A DNA stretch of 64,000 nt from Asanoa ishikariensis (GTDB lineage: Bacteria; Actinomycetota; Actinomycetes; Mycobacteriales; Micromonosporaceae), in assembly GCF_900107455.1 (NCBI RefSeq), contig NZ_FNQB01000002.1, forward strand, positions 186,001 to 250,000. The letters are read 5' to 3'. The translations under genes and the position numbers were made by a program. Positions within the stretch are counted from its first letter, which is position 1, and every line of letters begins with the position of its first letter. Of the stretch, positions 60,868 through 64,000 are shown piece by piece. The notes beneath the pieces are model-generated. The model was not told the origin of the DNA and ran no database searches. It saw nothing but the letters and a program-made list of their open reading frames with translations.

Positions 60868-61862
60868 CAGTAGACCGGGGCCTTGCCGTCGATCCGCCCG
60901 CGGAAAACCCACCAGGACATCGCCTGGAAGCCTATAAGCACCGGAACGAACGGCACCGCCACCCAGGCGAGGAGCCGCAACGTCGCAGGTGCGGCGGCTG
61001 CCTCGGCCACGGTCAGCGTCGCCGCGGGGTCGACCGTCGACACCAGCGCGGCCGGGTAGCGACCCATCCCGACCAGCAGCACCGGTGCCAGCAGGGCCAC
61101 CGAGCTCGCGACGAATGCCCAGCCTGCCCGACGCGGTGCCAGGAGACGCGCCGCGAGCAGGGCAAAGGCCATGAGCAGCAGGGGTACGAGCACGCGCGGG
61201 TGCACCGCCGCCCGGACCTCCGCCGACAGCGATCCGAGCAGCGTGGCGAGCCCGACGGCGCCGAGCGCGACCGGCACGAGCCGCCGCACGAGGTCGGCCC
61301 GGGCCGTTGCCTGCCCCGCCGGCATCCGCAGCGACAGGAAAGTGGCGCCCTGCACTGCGACGAGGGTCACCAGTGTGATCGCGGTCGCGGCGACGAACGG
61401 GGTCGCGAGATGGCCGATGCCGGCGACGTGCCCGGAGGCGTCCAGCGGCAGTCCCTGGAGCAGCCCGCCGAGCACCGCACCCCAGCCGAGGGCGGCGAGT
61501 GCGCTGCCGGCCACCACCACCCGGTCCCACCGCGCCCGGGACGCCGGCTCTGCCGGGCGGCCGCGTAGCTGCACGCCGACGGTCACCAGGAGCACGCCGA
61601 CCAGCGCCGCGACCACCGCCGGGTAGTAGCCGGACAGCAGCTCACCCTCCAGCCGAGGGAACGCGCCGAACAGGATGCCGAGGGACGCGACCAGCCAGAC
61701 CTCGTTGCCGAGGAAGAACGGGCCAACCGCCGTGAGCGCGGCCCGCCGCTGCGCGTCGCCCCGGATGCCGGACAGCAACAGCCCGACGCCGTAGTCGTAG
61801 CCGCCGAGCACCAGGTAACCGGCGAAGACCAGCCCGAGGGCCGCGTACCAGGCGAGTTCCAT
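60864..61862 (-). CDS. cydB: Cytochrome bd oxidase subunit II
   Basis: A 332-residue membrane subunit with about eight segments. It starts MELAWYAALGLVFAGYLVLGGYDYGVGLL, the conserved quinol-oxidase subunit II opening, and has VGPFFLGNEVWLVA and the C-terminal IGFQAMSWWVFRGRI. ATG at 61862, eight bases after cydA. It supports CydA in oxygen reduction at low oxygen. Confidence 0.96.
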   Translation of the reverse strand: MELAWYAALGLVFAGYLVLGGYDYGVGLLLSGIRGDAQRRAALTAVGPFFLGNEVWLVASLGILFGAFPRLEGELLSGYYPAVVAALVGVLLVTVGVQLRGRPAEPASRARWDRVVVAGSALAALGWGAVLGGLLQGLPLDASGHVAGIGHLATPFVAATAITLVTLVAVQGATFLSLRMPAGQATARADLVRRLVPVALGAVGLATLLGSLSAEVRAAVHPRVLVPLLLMAFALLAARLLAPRRAGWAFVASSVALLAPVLLVGMGRYPAALVSTVDPAATLTVAEAAAAPATLRLLAWVAVPFVPVLIGFQAMSWWVFRGRIDGKAPVYW

Positions 61863-61870
61863 CCCATCTC

Positions 61871-63133
61871 CTATCGGGCCAGGGCCGGCTCGGGCCGGCG
61901 CTCGTCGTCTTCGGCGGTGACGTCGGCCAGGGAGCGGCCGAGTGCGGGGTCGGCGGTGCCTCGGGCGGCCCGCTTGGCGATCAGCACCCAGTTGGTGACG
62001 GCGAGGGTCAGCAGCAGTGCGGTGAAGCCGAGGAAGGACGCCAGCACCACACCGCCGCTGATCGGGCTGACGGCGTCTTCGACCTTGAGCAGCCCGTACG
62101 CCGCCCAGGGTTGCCGGCCGCCCTCGCGGGTGAGCCAGCCGAGGATCGCGGCGACGAACGGCAGCGGCAGACAGAGGCCGACGATGACGAGCGGGAACTT
62201 CAGCCGGACGATCCAGTCGCGGTAGAAGAGCGGCAGCATCACGAAGGACCAGGCCAGCGTGAAGCCGATCAGGATCATGAAGCCGAGGCTGACGTTGGCG
62301 TACGCCGGTGGCAGGTAGTCGCCCGGTCCGAACCGCGCGGTGAAGTCGGCGACCGCCTGCGCCTTGGCCGCGTCGTCGCCGAACTTGGTCGGCTGCACCG
62401 GGCCGACGGCGCCGAACTGCGCGAAGCCGAAGCCCATCAGCGGTACGCCGGCGACGGTCACCGTGACGAGGCCGATCCACAGCGACTTGCGCAGCAGCTC
62501 GTAGTCGGGGCTGCGGCGCAGCATGAGCCAGGCGCTGATGCTCGCGAGCACCATCCCGCCCGTCAGCAGCGCGGCGGACGTCACGTGGCCGAGCGCCATC
62601 GTGAAGGTCGGGTTGGTCAGCAGCGCGGTGAAGTCGGTGAGGTGGGCGATCCCGTCGCGGACCTCGTAGCCGACCGGGTGCTGCAGCCAGGCGTTGGCGG
62701 CCATGATGAAGAACGCCGAGAGGTACGCCGTGATCGCCACGCCGTAGAGCAGTGCCAGGTGCGCGCCGCGGCGCAGCCGGTGCCAGCCGAAGATCCACAT
62801 GCCGAGCAGGGTCGACTCGAGGAAGAACGCGAGCAGGGTCTCCAGCGCGATCGGCGCGCCGAACACGTTGCCGGTGTAGCGCGACAGACCGCTCCAGTTC
62901 AGGCCGAACTGGAACTCCATCACGATGCCGGTCGCGATGCCGAGCACGTAGTTGATCAAGTAGATGGTGCCCCAGAAGCGGACCATCCGCTCGTAGACGG
63001 GCTTGCGGGTGATGAACGCGGCGGTCTGGAGGTAGACCAGCAGCGTCACCAGCCCGAGCGTCACGAGGACGAACAGGAAGTGGATCGAGGTCGTCGTGGC
63101 GAACTGCAGACGGGCGAGCGGCAAGGGGTCCAT
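61871..63133 (-). CDS. cydA: Cytochrome bd oxidase subunit I
   Basis: The heme-bearing quinol oxidase subunit, 420 residues, about nine membrane segments. The low-spin/high-spin heme ligand region TTTSIHFLF places a histidine at about H18. GRQPWAAYGLL (about 340) is the conserved GRQPW motif of the quinol site region. The protein is shorter than E. coli CydA (522 residues), indicating the short Q-loop class. ATG at 63133 has GGAGGGG about nine bases upstream. The promoter carries BlaI-like palindromes. Confidence 0.96.
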   Translation of the reverse strand: MDPLPLARLQFATTTSIHFLFVLVTLGLVTLLVYLQTAAFITRKPVYERMVRFWGTIYLINYVLGIATGIVMEFQFGLNWSGLSRYTGNVFGAPIALETLLAFFLESTLLGMWIFGWHRLRRGAHLALLYGVAITAYLSAFFIMAANAWLQHPVGYEVRDGIAHLTDFTALLTNPTFTMALGHVTSAALLTGGMVLASISAWLMLRRSPDYELLRKSLWIGLVTVTVAGVPLMGFGFAQFGAVGPVQPTKFGDDAAKAQAVADFTARFGPGDYLPPAYANVSLGFMILIGFTLAWSFVMLPLFYRDWIVRLKFPLVIVGLCLPLPFVAAILGWLTREGGRQPWAAYGLLKVEDAVSPISGGVVLASFLGFTALLLTLAVTNWVLIAKRAARGTADPALGRSLADVTAEDDERRPEPALAR

Positions 63134-63169
63134 GACCAAGCCCCTCCGAGGGGATAGTGAGGTTCGCTT

Positions 63170-63175
63170 GTTATA
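63170..63175 (-). promoter_or_regulatory. Probable -10 box of the cyd operon
   Basis: TATAAC on the minus strand lies 37 bases before the cydA ATG. AGGGAT 17 bases further upstream is a poor -35. The spacer contains CTACGTGTAG, so a bound regulator would block polymerase. Confidence 0.5.
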
Positions 63176-63181
63176 GCGACT

Positions 63182-63191
63182 CTACACGTAG
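63182..63191. promoter_or_regulatory. GTAG/CTAC palindrome in the cydA promoter spacer
   Basis: CTAC-AC-GTAG is a short palindrome between the -10 and -35 positions of the cydA promoter. It resembles the half-sites of BlaI/MecI operators (TACTACA...TGTAGTA). Confidence 0.45.
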
Positions 63192-63215
63192 CATCCCTAC
63201 CTATTAGTCCTACGG

Positions 63216-63249
63216 CTTGTAGTAGTCATGGATATGACTCTACTACAAG
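63216..63249. promoter_or_regulatory. Long CTTGTAGTAG / CTACTACAAG inverted repeat upstream of cydA
   Basis: CTTGTAGTAG (63216-63225) and CTACTACAAG (63240-63249) are perfect 10-base arms. The inner part, TCAT/ATGA, continues the symmetry after a two-base bulge. The arms contain the TGTAGTA and TACTACA half-sites of BlaI-type repressors. It sits between the stop of the M56 peptidase gene and the cyd promoter. Confidence 0.55.
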
Positions 63250-63264
63250 CGGTCGTAGACGTGC

Positions 63265-64000
63265 TCAGGAGAGGAAGAGCGCGACCGGCAGCGCGGCCAG
63301 TGCGGTGGTGCTCGCCAGGGCGACCAGGGCCGCCAGCGGCGTGGGGCCGAGCGGTGCGCGGAGCCGGCGTACCCGGGCGACGATGTCGTGATCGGCGGCG
63401 GCGAGCATGCCCGCGGGGGTGACCCGCGACGGCGCGGTCGCGAACCGGGCCAGCGCGGCCGCCAGCAACTCGTCGGTGTGCAGGCGGCGGGCCCGGTCGT
63501 CGGCGCGCATCTCGACCAGCAGCGCGACGGCGGCCATGGCGCGGACCATCCAGCTCACCCCGGGCAGCGCGCGGACCAGCGCGGAGAACGGGAGCAGGAC
63601 GAGGTCGTGCCGCTCCTTGGCGTGTGCGTGCTCGTGGCTGAGCACCGCCGCGAGCTCGTCGCGGGGGAGCAGGCTGAGCGCGCCGGCACTGATCACGACG
63701 CGCGGGCGCAGCCCAGGCACGCAGTAGGCCGCGGCGCTCGGGTGGTCGAGCACCAGCGCGCCGGGTGCGGCCGGATCGGCGCGGGCGACCAGGGCGAGCA
63801 GGTCACGCTGGCGCTGGCGGGCCTTGGCGGCGTGCCGGAGGCTGGCGCCGGTCGACCAGAACAGCACGACGCCGATGCCGAGCCCGACGCTGATCAGCGC
63901 GAGGTGGCCGACGCCGAGCTCGGCTGGGAGTCGGCCGCCGGCGAGGTCGTTCACCAGGATCCGGAAGGCGGTGCCCGGCGGACGGCCGTAGGGAGCCAGG
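63265..64000 (-). CDS. M56 (BlaR1-type) membrane metallopeptidase, N-terminus outside window
   Basis: The last 244 residues of an integral membrane zinc peptidase. The active site is AAVLSHEHAHAKERHDLVLLPF (HExxH form HEHAH), with the third zinc ligand region VEMRADDRARR. Membrane segments flank it, and the protein ends with LVALASTTALAALPVALFL. A frame start at GTG 63954 exists, but the frame is open to the window edge and residues upstream (GRPPGTAFRIL) continue the domain. In actinobacteria this gene normally follows a BlaI-family repressor, expected just beyond 64000. It lies directly upstream of cydA. Confidence 0.88.
   Translation of the reverse strand, partial: LAPYGRPPGTAFRILVNDLAGGRLPAELGVGHLALISVGLGIGVVLFWSTGASLRHAAKARQRQRDLLALVARADPAAPGALVLDHPSAAAYCVPGLRPRVVISAGALSLLPRDELAAVLSHEHAHAKERHDLVLLPFSALVRALPGVSWMVRAMAAVALLVEMRADDRARRLHTDELLAAALARFATAPSRVTPAGMLAAADHDIVARVRRLRAPLGPTPLAALVALASTTALAALPVALFLS

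Overview
The window is high-GC actinobacterial chromosome with no phage, plasmid, CRISPR or intact insertion sequence. Gene content, frequent GTG starts and several leaderless-looking -10 boxes point to Micromonosporaceae (Actinoplanes/Micromonospora-like); that family call is inference. Most of it is core housekeeping DNA with some regulatory oddities.

Layout. 1-9464: protein O-mannosyltransferase (cut by the window edge), rsmI, metG, tatD, rsmA and ispE, the same order as Mycobacterium tuberculosis Rv1002c-Rv1011. The rpfB gene usually found between tatD and rsmA is absent; an isochorismatase-like gene and a VOC gene sit there instead. 9464-12499: an ABC-F protein behind a highly structured leader, then two tandem DUF4383 membrane proteins. 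12503-14179: a fatty-acid desaturase and a TetR gene with a clustered operator. 14352-18615: tRNA-Gln, glmU, prs, rplY and pth, again the mycobacterial set. 18684-23348: a polyprenyl-phosphate sugar transferase and a sulfate-assimilation set (cysQ-cysD-cysN). 23345-30628: a degenerate rhomboid coupled to galK, a CBS/CorC protein, an ECF sigma factor with a membrane-anchored BNR-like partner, trpS and yihY. 30715-35174: a LacI-controlled alpha-glucosidase and a TetR/membrane-protein divergent pair. 35398-45348: a nucleoside uptake and salvage locus (BMP lipoprotein, two-domain ATPase, two permeases, cdd, deoA, and further on add).

45724-56339 is the most unusual part. A four-gene conservon-type operon (NIT-domain histidine kinase, Roadblock/LC7, DUF742, Ras-like GTPase) faces a three-gene minus-strand group: an acidic protein, a 978-residue protein whose N-terminus looks like a degenerate IS110 transposase, and a branched-chain-amino-acid-type binding lipoprotein. 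The IS110-like protein ends in the same tail motif as the kinase, which suggests both belong to one signalling system.

56484-64000: a PadR regulator, a permease-prefix protein, and the cydA-cydB-cydD-cydC cytochrome bd operon. Its promoter carries GTAG/CTAC palindromes that look like BlaI/MecI operators, and a BlaR1-type M56 peptidase lies directly upstream, cut by the window edge.
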